Below, in pieces: positions 29,943 through 29,954 of a stretch of 29,954 bases of DNA. Every line of letters starts with the position of its first letter. Within the stretch, counting starts at the first letter, position 1. The notes under the pieces were generated by a model. The model did no database searches, was not told the origin of the DNA, and was given only the letters and a program-made list of their open reading frames with translations. The DNA comes from Guillardia theta CCMP2712 (lineage: Eukaryota > Cryptophyceae > Pyrenomonadales > Geminigeraceae). Where the stretch lies: the NCBI RefSeq assembly GCF_000315625.1, contig NW_005434388.1, positions 1 through 29,954 of the forward strand, written 5' to 3'. Both the position numbers and the translations under genes were made by a program.

Positions 29943-29954
29943 GACTTTAGGGTT
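29943..29954 (+). repeat. TTTAGGG at the right edge
   Basis: The window ends ctttagggtt, directly at the breakpoint of homology between copies A and B. Only about one and a half units are visible, so this may be the start of a terminal telomere or another interstitial tract. Confidence 0.5.

Overview
This window is nuclear DNA from an intron-rich eukaryote, most likely a photosynthetic protist. The evidence is eight spliced genes whose exons I could join by reading frame, a modal intron size of about 42-60 nt with GT-AG ends (plus some GC-AG), plant/algal-type TTTAGGG repeats at the right end, and a carbamoyltransferase whose leader looks like a signal peptide plus transit peptide, as in algae with secondary plastids. 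A cryptophyte such as Guillardia is my best guess; that is inference, not something the sequence proves.

Layout, left to right. EMC3 (ER membrane protein complex) lies on the minus strand and runs off the left edge. A GC-rich, gene-free island follows, then a tandem pair of near-identical small plus-strand genes of unknown function. Next come a secreted DUF2237-like protein (+), a copine/RGLG-type vWA protein with an acylation-type N-terminus (-), a second GC-rich island, and a 16-exon eIF3f gene (+). After these come a single-pass coiled-coil membrane protein (+) and, convergent with it, a type I membrane protein built from CX3CX3CX3C repeats (-). A NodU/CmcH-type carbamoyltransferase (+) is followed by a repeat-rich gap with a hairpin (MITE-like) element and a 16-bp tandem repeat. 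The last complete gene is a large polytopic membrane protein (+) with two RelA/SpoT-like domains.

The right-hand 3 kb looks subtelomeric. An ORF fragment, a decayed copy and a better-preserved copy of one unknown gene family lie in a row, with TTTAGGG tracts at their junctions, all in the orientation expected for a right-hand chromosome end. The last bases are again TTTAGGG, directly at the point where homology between the two copies stops.

The genes do not form a pathway or operon; housekeeping genes (EMC3, eIF3f) are mixed with lineage-specific ones. The best candidates for something undescribed are the dual RelA/SpoT-like polytopic protein with its gene-conversion tracts, the CX3C-repeat membrane protein, and the telomere-repeat-punctuated gene family. 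All exon joins were made by eye from splice signals, phase and family resemblance; no search or transcript data were available.
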